A stretch of 57,196 bases of DNA from Rhizaria sp. SCN 62-66. Its lineage: Eukaryota > Rhizaria, unplaced. Where the stretch lies: positions 1 through 57,196 of the forward strand of contig MEDY01000170.1 of assembly GCA_001724265.1 (NCBI GenBank). Reading direction: 5' to 3'. Positions 32,633-43,200 of this stretch are shown piece after piece. Within the stretch, counting starts at the first letter, position 1. Each line of letters begins with the position of its first letter. The position numbers and the translations under genes are program-made. Below the pieces are notes generated by a model. The model saw only the letters and a program-made list of their open reading frames with translations. It did no database searches and was not told the origin of the DNA.

Positions 32633-35600
32633 TCACTGTTTCTCGCTCTTCCGCCCCCTAGTCGATCCCCTCGTGACTGGAGCCGCGGCATGCGCAGCTC
32701 TCTCCAGCGTCGCCGCGTCCGCGCTCCACCCATGCTCCCAGCGCGTCCACACGCGCCGTTCGCGGGGCCAGCGCTTGAACCCGGCCGGCGCGCGCGCGCC
32801 CCACGCAACGCCCGAGGCCAGCAGCCGCGTTAGCACGGCGTGCTCCGCCAGCCGCGCGCCGTACACGCGTGCGCCGGGCGCCGCCAGGGCCGTGCAGCGC
32901 GCCAGCAGCGCAGAGGCGGCGGCGGCGGCCGCGGGCGACGGCGCGGGCCGGCCCACCCTGCGCACAACAAGGCTCGAGTTCGCGCTAGCGGCCGCACCAG
33001 AGCTAGAGTCGACACCGATCGCAAGGCTGGAGTCTGAAGCCGCCGACTCAGTGCTTGCGGCGCCGTTCCCGTCGCTACGGGTGGAGGACGTGGAGCTGGG
33101 GCGGGCGCGGATGCGGAGGCAGGGCACGCCGGCGACGGCCTGGGCTTGCGACAGCAGCGCTGCGGGCAGCAGCAGCGAGGGCAATGCGGCGCCGGACTCG
33201 TGCGGCTGCAAGTGCGACGACCACCGCATTGGGGCCCGCAAAAGCGAGTGGGGCTGCGTGAGTGCGCCGTAAGGCTGCGACCGGGACTGGGACTGCGAGT
33301 CGAAGCGCGAGAGCGACAACGCGTGCGGGGGTGGCGAGGCAAACACGGTGGGCGACGACGACAGCGACAGCACTGGCGCAAAAGCAGGAGAGCCGTCGAC
33401 GGTGTCAGCGTCAGCTCCAGCGTTACCGGCCGTCGTCGTAGGCGCAATCCCGCGTGCACTGGCGCAGTCGGCGCTCGCGCTATTGAGATCATCGCGTGCG
33501 GTGCACAGCGCGGCGACAAACGCACCCCACTCCGCATAAGCGCCACGCCTGCGACGGTGGGCAGCGACACTGTTGCTATTGCGGCCATGAGCACGGTGAT
33601 CGGCATCGTTGTCGCGCATATCGTCGCCGATATCGTTGTTCTCGGCACCGCAGTCGCTGTCATCGCCACTGTCACCACTGCCGTCTTCGTCTTCTTCCCC
33701 GTTGAAGGAGACATACGGCAGCCCCAGCTGCGTGTCGTCGGTTGCCAGGAGCACCAGCCCCAGCGCGCGCGCCGCCCGCACGTCTCTGGGCCCGAGCCCC
33801 AGCCCCAGCCGCGCCACGGCCGCGGCCGCCGCAGTCGCCGCAGTCGCCGCATCCGCGCCCGCAGCGGCGTCAGCGGCGGAGAGCTCGAACGCGGAGGCCA
33901 CGGCTCGCGCGAGCTCGGCGCCGCGGCCGTGAAGCGTGTGTGGCAGCGGCAGCGCGCGCGCGGGCCGCGGCGGCGGCGCCAGCGCGGGCGGCGGCGGTGA
34001 CCGCAGGCCGAGACCCGCGGCCGCTGTCGGGCCCGCCCCCGCGGCGCTGGACGGCGAGAGCGCGAAGGAGTGCGACTGGGGGGAGGCGGCGCGGGGCACG
34101 GCTAGCGAGAGCGCGAGCGCGGGCGCTGCGGGTGACTGGCGGCCGCTGTGCTGCTGATGTTGCTGGTGCTGGTGCTGGACGTGGCTGGCGTTGCTGTTGC
34201 TGTTGACGTTGCTGCTGTTGTTGTTCGCGTGCATGTGTGGCGGAGGCGAACGGAGAGCAAAAGCCGAGTTTGGGGAGCCGATGCTGGTCCTGCTGTTGCC
34301 ATTGTATGCGCTGACACCCGTCTGCAACTGATACTGAGGCGGCGCTTGCGACTGCTATTGGGACATCGGCTGAGACCGCATGGCTGCTTGTGCCTGCAGC
34401 TGCTGCGCGCGCGCCGCGAATGGCGAAAGCATCGGCCGGGTCGCGCCGTGCGCGCCGTGCCTCGCTGCCGTCGCCGTCGCCGTCGCAGAGACGTGGGCGA
34501 GAGAGGACGCCGACGCAGAGAGCGGGAGCGCGGAGGACGACGTCGACGACGCAGCGACGGCGGCTAACATCAGCGCCGCAGCGCTGCGGCCCGTCGTCGT
34601 CGACGGCCGGGCCGGCACTTGCACTGGTGCCGCAGTCGCCCACTTCTGACTCTGGTTGTAGCTATGATTTATCTGTTGTTGATGCTGCGGCAAAACATGT
34701 CCATGCTTTTCCCGTTGATTTTGATGCGCATGCTGCGATAGTATTGTCTGACTCTGATGCTGATGGTGCTGATACAATGTCTCTTGCTGCACTTGTTGCT
34801 GCTGCTGCTGCAAGATGAGCTGTTGCTGCTGATGATGATGCTTTTGCTCCTGCTCTTGCTGTTGCTGTTGCCTTTGAGCCACCTGCGCCATGTGGTGCAG
34901 CTGCACGCTCTGCGGGAGACCGAGGGACTGCCGCAGCCGCTGCTGCCGCTCCTCCTCCAGCCGCTCCAGCTGCTCCGGCGTCGGCGGCGCCGCTGCGTTG
35001 TTGCGCGCTTTGGGGTCCGAGGCCTGCTGCGGGGAGCGCATGCTTGAGCGTCTTGTGCGCATATTCGTCGGGGATTGCGTTTTTGAATAAATGATTGATG
35101 ATACTGGCGATGTTGCCGTTACTGTGGATGCTATCGCGGGCGATACTGCTGATTCCTCGTGTGGACCAGAGGTGGTGCGAGCGTCACGAGTCTCGCTAAC
35201 ACCGTCGTACTTGGTGGAAATGTCATCATCGTGCACAACAGCACTGCTGCAAACCGAGCCATCGTTGCTGCGCACACCAGCAACAGCGCAACTCGATAGC
35301 GCTGACTTAGCGTTTTCTGGGTTTGCGTCAAGCGAAAGAGCGTCTGAACGACCTGTAGCAGGCTCAGTATCACGATTCACGCTCTCAACTCTTGCCTCCT
35401 CAGTCGCTGCACTGCTTTTAATGCCGCTACTGTCGTTTGGCACAGCCGCTGATTCAGTCGCCTCCGTGAGCAGAGGCACAAGTGGCGCAGCCCGCCTCGG
35501 ACTCGCATAAACGCCGCTATGACTGGAATTCGCAGCTGAAGTCGCAGCATGCGCAGTCGCAGCATGCGCAGTCGCAGCATGCGCAGTCGCAGCATGCGCA

Positions 35601-38600
35601 GTCGCGGCATGCGCAGTCGCAGGAGTCGCAGTCGCTGCAGGCTCAGCAGCAGTCACAGTCAAAGCATGCGCATGTACATTTGCAGCCGCATTCGCAGTCG
35701 CAGATTGTCCCTGCCGCCACCTCGCAGGCGCGGGTGACCGTGCGGGAGCAGCCGCGGCCTTCGGCTTCGCAGCAGCTGCAGCAGCAACAGGCTTGGCCTT
35801 GGCCGGAGTTCCGTACGCGTCGCCGTCATCGTCGAAAGGGAGGTTGTACAGCTCTGCGCGCGCCTGCTCCAGCATCGCCGCGCGCTCCGCAGCAGACATC
35901 TGCACCGCCTCGGCGGCAGTCGCGCGGCGGCCGCGGACGGCGAACTGCGGCTGCGGCGGCGGCGGCAGCGGCGGCAGCGGCAGCGGCGGCGGCGGCAGCG
36001 GCGGCCCAGGCTGAGGGCGCCGCGGCTGCTCCGCGCACTGAGCGCCGGGGGACGCAAACGCACTGCTGCCTCCGCTCCCAGCAGCAGCAGCAGCGATTGT
36101 GAAGGCGGGCGAGACGGGGCGGCGGCGGGCCGCGGCGCGCGCGCGCGCGGGCGTGTGGCTCTTGGCAGCGGCGCGCGCGAGCGGCGGCAGCGGCAGCGCG
36201 CGCGGGAGCAGCTGCGCGAGCAGCGCGCGCGGCGGCAGCCGGCTCGCCGCGAGCGCGGGCGCGGTGAGGCGCAGGAACGCGCGCGCGCCGGTCTCTGCGC
36301 ACGGCGCCGCCGTCACAAACACCGCTGCGTGAAGCAACGGGGGCCGCTGTAGCGCGGCCGCGTCGCTGCCGCCGCTGCTAATGGTGTGTGATTGAGACAC
36401 AAGCAGGCGGCGCTGTGCGCGCGGTGACAGGCCGAGCGAGCGCGCCGCGGCCGCCAGCGCGCGCGCGAGTGCGCGGCGTAGCGGGCGCGACTCCAACAGC
36501 GCCGACCGCGACCGCGACGACGACGGCGACTGCGAGCGTGAGCACTGTAATGCTGGGAAGAACAGAGGCACGTCAACGAAACCTCCTGAGGCAGACGCGG
36601 CTGCACCTCCGCCCCCACTGTCAGTCAGCGACTGCGCCAACGGCGGCGGCAGGAGCAGCAGCCTCAACGCGCGCGCAGGAGCCACAACGCTGCCAACCTG
36701 CGCACCCAGCTTCGTCGAGCCATCGGTGCCGTCGTGAGACATGTGTGTGCGGGCGTGTGCGTGTGCGCACGAGCGTATGCGTGCGCGTGTAAGCGCGAGA
36801 GAGCGCGGGCGCGCGGCGCGGTGCATGCGCGTGAGGGGGTGCACGTCCACCAGCGCCACGGCGCTGCGCCACCGCAAGTCGTCGCTCTCCGCCGCCGCGC
36901 CGGCATTGGCCGCCGCGCCCGCGGCAGTGCCGCCAGCGCCAGAGGCAACGCTTGCAGCTGCGGCGGTGGGCAGCGCCGCCGCCGTGACGGCGAGCACGCG
37001 GCGCGCGGCGCGGGGGCCCGCGCGTGTGAAGACGGGCTGCGCGTTGAAGCCCAGCACGCAGCGCACCAGCGCCGCCGCCAGCGGCAGCGCGCGCAACGTG
37101 CGAGGCTGCGTCTCCTGCAAACGGCGCTCCTCAGGCGCGGCCAGCTGATGCTGCTGCTGCGGATGTTGCTGTGTGAGAGCGGTGGTATTGGCATCAAAAG
37201 GGGACGCGCCGCTATGCGTCTGCGTAAGCTGCGAAAACTGAAGTGCAGACGCAGACGGAGATGAAGACGCGGTACTAGTGGCGACATGCGTGGTGGAGAT
37301 GAAGGGCGGCGGCTGTGGCAGCCCGGCGCGCGCGGCCTCTCGCGCGATGAGTGCGGTGGCCAGCGGCAGCGCCAGGGTCGCGAGCAGCGCGTGCGACGGC
37401 GGCACCAGCGGCCACAGCACACAGCGACACGCGTCTCCAGCGCTGCGGTCAGTGCTGCGGCCTTTACTGTAGTTGTTGTTGTTACTGTTGCTGCCACCGC
37501 TTTGGTTGCTGCTTTTGCTCTTGATGTTATGAGCGCTCGTCGAGTCGCCGTCGGCGTCGTTCTAGCTGTCGCTGCCGTAATCGCAATCGCTGTTAGTCTC
37601 GTCATCACTGTCGGTGAGCGCGCTCTGATCAACAGCATCGCAGTCGCCACTAGCTCCTGACGCTGCGGCAGCCGCGGCGGCCGCGACGGCTGCAGTGGCC
37701 GCGGTGGCCGCCGCGTCGGCTGTAAGCGCCGCGGTAAGCGCCCAAAGCGGGCAGCCGCGCGGGGCCACGCCCGCGGCGCACGCAGCCTCCGTCTCGGTTT
37801 GCGCCGCGCCCGAATCAACCTCGGCGGCGGCGCCGGAGTCGCCGGCGGCCGCGGTCAGCGCTGGTAAGAGCGAGGGCGGGGGCAGGGACGCGACGCCGTC
37901 AGGCAGCAGCGCGTCGCGCAGGTAGCCCGCCAGCACAGCCACGGCCGTCGCCAGACCGACCTGCGAGCGGGCGCCGTTCGAGCTGCTCCCATTCGCATCC
38001 GCGCTTGCGCTCGCACCAGCATTAGCGCTCGTAGAGGCGGAGGCAGCAGCTGGCGGCGAGAGCATGGGGGAGCTGGCGCGCGAACCGACACCGCCGACGC
38101 CGACGCCGACGCAGCTGCCGCCGCCGGGCGGCTGTAGCGGCCACGTCGCCTGCGACTGAGAGGCGCACTCCGCCTGCGAGTCCTGCTGCTGCTGCGACAG
38201 CGCGGGCGAGTGCGACGGGGACTGTAGGGGAGACTCTGACCCAGTGGCGTTGCTCGTGGCGGCGCCGTTGGAGCCGTTGGACTGCAGGTCGGCGAGCGCC
38301 TGAGACAGGTGCGCAGACCGCGCGGCCAACGGTAGATAGTCGCAGCCGCTGGCCGCGGCGGCAACCTGCAGACACAGCAGCAGTGGAGAGACGCCCCACA
38401 GCGCCGCGTGCGGGTTGCGCCGGCACAGGCACAGGCCGTCGCGAAGGGGCGGGTGCCCGTGCGCAGCAGCAGGGGCGTTAGCGGCGATGTGACTGTGGGT
38501 CGATGCCACGCGCACGCACCAGTCGCGCGGCACATCGCGCGCGGTCTCTGTGTCTACCTCGGTATCCGTGGACTCTAATGTGATCGTCGTGTGACGATTA

Positions 38601-39520
38601 TTGTTGTTGATGTTGTTCGGGTTTGCGCTCAGAAACGCCTCCGACTCCGCACTCGCGCTCGCAGTCGCATTTGCGCCGGGCGCGAGCAGCGGCGTGAGCA
38701 GCGGCGCCAGCAGCGGCGCGCGGTGCAAGTCCGCCGTGTCGTACATGATTGCGGTGCCCGCCGCCAGCGAGGCCCTGGTGAGCAGACGCCGGCAGCCCAC
38801 CACAAGCAAGTCGGAGTCCTCGGCCAGGACCGCCGTGACGGCGCCCGCGCGCGCCAGCCGCGCCAGCTGCCCGTCGGCCTCGAAGGGCGCAACCAGCACG
38901 GGCAGCCCCAACGCGCGCAGGGCGAGCTGCCACGCGCGCGCCAGAGTCGGCGTCACGGGCTGGCTCTGCAGCAGCAGGCGCGCCACGGCCGCGCAGTCGC
39001 CCGCGCTCGGCGCAGCCACGCGCGCGCAACTCGCTGCCGAGGCGCCCGGCGCGCTTGCAGCCGCGCTGCCACTACTGTTATTGCTGTTGCTGTTGCTGTT
39101 GCCGTTGTTGTTGCTGTTTTGAGTTGGATAGAGCAGCGCGGCGGTCTGCTTGTGCGCAGCGGCGTCGCGAGCGGCGCGGAGACGCGCGCGCTCGGCGTCC
39201 GTGGCGGCCTTGAGCGGCTGGTCGGCGCCGTCAAACACAAACAGCGGGCGCACGCCGTAGCGGTCGCGCAGCAGCAGCGCGTCGCGCGTGCACAGGTCCA
39301 CGCAGCTCGCGGCGGCCGCGGCGGCCACGGCAGCGGTCAGCGCGGCCGCCGTCGCGGGCAGCGGCGACGGCAGCAGCGAGGACGCGTCGAGCGCAACCGA
39401 GTGTAGCGCGCGGTGCAGCCACGCGTAGGCGTCAACGGCGACAGTGTGACCGCGGAAGGAGGTCAGAGAGACTGGGCGCGCGACTTCGCGCAGCGCGCGC
39501 AGCAGGCCGGTAACGCCCAT
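32633..39520 (-). CDS. EXO1: EXO1-type 5'-3' exonuclease/flap nuclease with very long C-terminus, two in-frame TAGs
   Basis: EXO1 is a nuclear XPG/FEN-family nuclease of mismatch repair and DNA-end resection. The frame runs from ATG 39518-39520 to TGA at 32633-32635, 2,295 residues with TAG at codons 653 and 1722 (human EXO1 is about 846). The XPG N domain begins MGVTGLLRALREVARPVSL with the EXO1-like VAVDAYAWLH (D30) and LFVFDGADQPLK (D97). The XPG I domain has LVAPFEADGQLARL and AEDSDLLVVGC, then SGCDYLP, so all classical acidic metal ligands are present. The usual glycine-rich helix-hairpin signature after SGCDY is not evident. A segment beyond the first TAG (GFNAQPVFTRAGPRAARRVL, near 37060) resembles the end of the EXO1 core. 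The rest is low complexity, with Pro, His/Ala, Gln and Asn tracts and a 15-bp tandem repeat. The family call is strong; the limits of the C-terminal part depend on TAG being sense. Confidence 0.85.
34355..34357 (-). other. EXO1: In-frame TAG codon between Gln codons
   Basis: TAG lies at codon 1722 of the EXO1-type gene, in RSQPMSQ, then TAG, then QSQAPPQYQLQ; the codons are CAA TAG CAG. The same frame continues for 573 more codons to TGA at 32633-32635. The Gln-rich context is continuous across it. Confidence 0.75.
35541..35615 (-). repeat. EXO1: 15-bp tandem repeat, five copies, coding ATAHA
   Basis: Five head-to-tail copies of a 15-bp unit (plus strand GTCGCAGCATGCGCA) occupy 35541-35615; the last differs by one base. 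The unit is five codons long, so copy-number change would not break the frame. On the coding strand it gives repeated Ala-Thr-Ala-His-Ala. Near-perfect identity suggests recent slippage. Confidence 0.9.
37562..37564 (-). other. EXO1: In-frame TAG codon splitting the EXO1-type gene
   Basis: TAG lies at codon 653, between CDYGSDS and NDADGDSTS, so the Asp/Ser-rich tract runs straight through it. The frame is then open for 1,068 codons to the next TAG. The XPG N and I domains lie before it and a segment resembling the end of the EXO1 core lies after it. Confidence 0.8.
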
Positions 39521-40284
39521 TGCGCGGGCGGGAAACGCAGGAGACGCGGGCGGCGCGCGAGAAAAGACTGTGAAGAGACAGCGCGCCGGGGCGCAGTACT
39601 ATAACGCGCGGGCTAGATGGCTGTGCAAGCGCAAAAGGAAAGAAAAAGTTCTAAGCTTGCTGTGCAGCGATGGGAGAGAAGAGGGCGGGGTGAAGACAAG
39701 GTGTGGGTACAGCGCGACTAGAAAAAGAGAATAACCAAACAAGGGATTGTCTGGTGGAATATGTATAAAAGAATTTGCGGTATTATCGTGAATTTTATTG
39801 CATGACACCAACAAAGGAAACAACGACGATCGCGTTATGTGACTGGAGGTCGATATATCTCACTGGTACTTGGCGCGGCCGGCGACCTGCGACTGGCAGG
39901 GTCTCGAACATCAAAGTTGGCGTCCTGGACAAGAGATATCATCACTTCATCGTGCGTCAAATAGAGTTGCCGCTGATAAAATATGCGTTTGTTATATGAA
40001 TTTTATATGATCCTAATTTGTCACATTCTCACTCCTTCGTTTTTCCCTCCAATTCCTTCGATAGTTTCGCTGGGGCTTTGACATCATCGCGGCCCGCGAA
40101 CTAAGTACGTTTTCTTCTGCGCTGGTCTTAAATCAGTTTAAGTAGCGTTGAATTTCCCACTTGTGTGGTGCCCATAAAGACTTTGTCCAACGTAGATCTG
40201 TATCGCGCGCATCCTTTGTGTTTAGTGCTGCTTTTACCGCGTGTTTGATAATAGTCGCTTGTTTGGCTGAGAAGAATATCAAAG
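39521..40284. promoter_or_regulatory. Divergent spacer between the EXO1-type and PHF3-like genes
   Basis: This 764-bp spacer carries two divergent promoters. On the plus strand GTACGT at 40105-40110 follows a GC-rich patch and matches the coding-intron 5' splice site, so a 5' UTR intron of the PHF3-like gene is likely; TTTAG at about 40222-40226 is one possible acceptor. A plus-strand frame at 39802-39999 could code 65 residues but has no recognisable domain. Otherwise nothing is seen. Confidence 0.45.
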
Positions 40285-43200
40285 ATGGCCGATATGAACC
40301 CCGATACGGACCCGACGAAGTACTGCGTGTGCGAGCTAACCACCGCTGCGGCCAACGCGCTTGCGCGCCGCGAGCTAGAAATGATTCAATGCGAGCTCTG
40401 TCAGAACTGGTACCATGGCGAGTGCTGCGGCTTTACCATCGCCGACATCGCGCTCGACGAGAACTTCATCTGCGGCCTCTGCACCGGCGCCGGCATAAAG
40501 CCCCCGCTGCCGCGCGCGCCGCTGCTGCTGCTTCAAAAGCGCCGCGCCGCCCCGGCCGCCGGGGCCAAGAACTCCGGCGTGCTGTCCGACAGCGATGTCG
40601 AGGTCGTGTCGGCCTCGCGCGTGCCGAGCAAGCCCAAGCCGCCCAAGTCTTCATCCAAGTCATCACCTAAGTCGTCCTCCAAGTCGTCGGCCAAGACGGC
40701 CGTCATTGTCAGCGACATCGAGCTGTCTGACGCCGACGACGACGCCGCAGGAGACGGCGCGGGCGCGGTGTTTGTGCCGGGCGCGGCGTCGGCGGTCAGT
40801 GGGCGCTCGGGCCGGCGCATCAAGCCCTCGCAGCGCGCGGCCGAGCTGGAGACGCTCTTCAGCGCCGCCAGGAAGGGCCGCGGCAAGCACCGCAGGCAGC
40901 AGCTCCGCGCTACTGCCTCGGACTCCGGCTCCAGCTCCAGCTCTAGCTCATCGGACTCGGACTCGAGCTCTAACTCTAGCTCTAGTTCCAACTCTAGTTC
41001 TGACTCTAGTTCTGACTCAAGCGACGGGTCCGACGTGGAGACAACGGGCGTGGTGCGGCCGCCGCGCATCGCGGGCGGCGTCGCGCACGTGTCGCTGCTC
41101 GACGACAGCGACGGCGACGGCGACAAAGAGGCCGCTGCCGTGAGTGCCGCCAAGAAGAGCAAGAGCGGTACCAAGGGCGGCAACGGTAAAGCGAGCAAGG
41201 GAAGCAAGAGCGAGCACAAGCGCAGTCACGACAAGGGCGACTTTGATAGCGAGAGCGACAGCGACGGCGTCGAACTTGTGTTCACTGCCGGCTCGACCTC
41301 GAGCGACTTCGCAACTCCCCATAAGAACGGCCTCAGCGGCTCAAGTGCGAAGAGCAAGAGCAAGGACGCCGCCGCCTCAGCGCAGTCGCAGGTCAACCCG
41401 CGCAAGCGCCTCGCCCCCGCGCGCCCCAGCGCGGCCGGCAGCAGCAGCAGCATCAGCGGCGGCGGCAGTGACGGCGCGGTGCCCGCCGCCCTGCGCGCGC
41501 GGCTGCGGGCGATGCTCGGTGACGCGCTCGCCTTCCTCGGGCCCGCGGACCGCGACCACGATTACTGGCAGCAGCAGGGACAGCAGACTAACAGTGCGAC
41601 GGCGACGGCGACGGCGGCGGTGAGCGGCGGCGGTGTGTTGACGCTGGCGCAGTGCGCGGGCACGCTGGCGACCGCGATCGACGCGGCCGTGTTCGCGGAC
41701 GCGGTCTCGCCCCCGCAGCTCGCCGCGCAGCTCGCCGCCTCCCCCGCTTCGCCTTCGCACTCCCTCTCTGGCGGTGCTGCTGGCGCTGTGGGCAAGAGCC
41801 CCCCGGGGGTGGTGTTTGTGGGTCTTGCCCCCGCGCCCGCCCCCGCTGCCTCTGTCTCGGCTAGTATGGCTGGGGGGGGCGAGGAGAGCGTGGCGGACCG
41901 CTACCGCGCGCGCGTGCGCACGCTGCTGACGGCGCTGCAGGCCCGAGACGCGGGCCATCTGCGCGCGCCGCTGCGCGTGGGGCTGCTGCGGCGCCAGGGC
42001 GCCATTCCGGCCGACAGCCCGCTCCTCGCACTCAGCAGCGGCAGTAGCAGCAGCGGCGGCAGCAGCAGCGCGAGTGCCAGTGCCAGTGCCAGTGCCGACA
42101 GCGATAAGAATGAAGACACGGCCGCAGACGAGTTCGAGGTGCTGGAACTGGAGGTGGCGGCCTTCTGCCGGCTCGACGAAGTCGGGCTGATGGCGCCCGC
42201 GGCGCGGCGCGCGCTGGCGGCGGCGCACGCCGAGGCCATGCGCGACCGCCTCCGCGGCCAGGACGACGACGGCGACGACGACGGCGGCGCGGGGAAGGGC
42301 AAGGGCAAGAAGGGCCGGGCGGGCGCGGAAAGCACGGCCGACGGCGGTGACGGCGGCGGCGGCAGGGAGAGCGGCGACGAGGCGACCGGGGACAGCAGCG
42401 CGCACGACGACGACAACGACGGCGACGAAAAGGGCGGCGGCGCTGGCCACAACAACGGCGACGAAAACAGCGCCGCCGCCGCTTCCTCCTCGTCTCCCAA
42501 GCCCGCGTCGACGCGCCTGCACAGCCCCAAGCCCGCCGCCAGCGCGTCCGGCTCCGGCTTTGCCACGAGCGCGGGCGCGGGCGGTGCGGCTGTGAGCGCG
42601 TTCGTGCCGCCCGCGGTGAGCGCGGCAGCGGCGGCGAGCGGCAACAGCAACCGCGACCACTTTCTCCGCGACGACGACGACGACGTCGACCTCGACTTCT
42701 TCAACGACGGCGACGAGGACGACGGCGGCAGCCGCAGCCACCGGAGCAAGAGAGGCGGCAAGTCGGCGCGCGCGCGCCCCTTGGCGGTGGCGTACAACGA
42801 GAAGCTCGAGAAGGAGCGCGAACAAGAGCTTGCACACCAACAGCAGCAGCAGAAGAAGAAGGCACACGCGCAGGCACAGATGCAGGCGCAAGCGCCGGGC
42901 GACGGCGCCGACTCTGACGACGAGGCCGTGGCCGCCGCGGCGCGGGGCCGCCAGCTCCTCGCGGGCGCGCTCCCGGCCTCGGCCGCCGCCGCCGCCGCCG
43001 CGTCCGCGTCGGCCTTGTCCGCGGGCGCGCGCGCCGCGGCGACGATGCTCGCCCAGGTCTCCTCGCCCGCCGAGCTCTCGGCCACTGCGGCGGCGGCGGC
43101 GGCGCTGCTGGCGGCCGCGACGGGCGACCCCGCGGCGGCCGTGGTCCCGCCCGCGCGCGCGCTGCGACTTGCACTGTCGACGGGCACGCCGCTGCCGAGC

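Noticed and set aside
32633-39520. Three separate genes instead of one EXO1-type gene
   Set aside because: All three frames are the same, abut with only a TAG between them, and lack AT-rich spacers, poly(A) signals or nearby ATG starts at the joints. It remains the main alternative if TAG is a stop.
220-39520. Selenocysteine or pyrrolysine insertion as the explanation for in-frame stops
   Set aside because: Selenocysteine uses TGA, and all five codons here are TAG. Pyrrolysine systems are archaeal or bacterial, and the contexts show no shared downstream element.
39802-39999. Small plus-strand ORF of 65 codons in the EXO1/PHF3-like spacer
   Set aside because: It has no recognisable domain, a composition unlike genes here, and lies in a divergent promoter region next to a probable 5' UTR.
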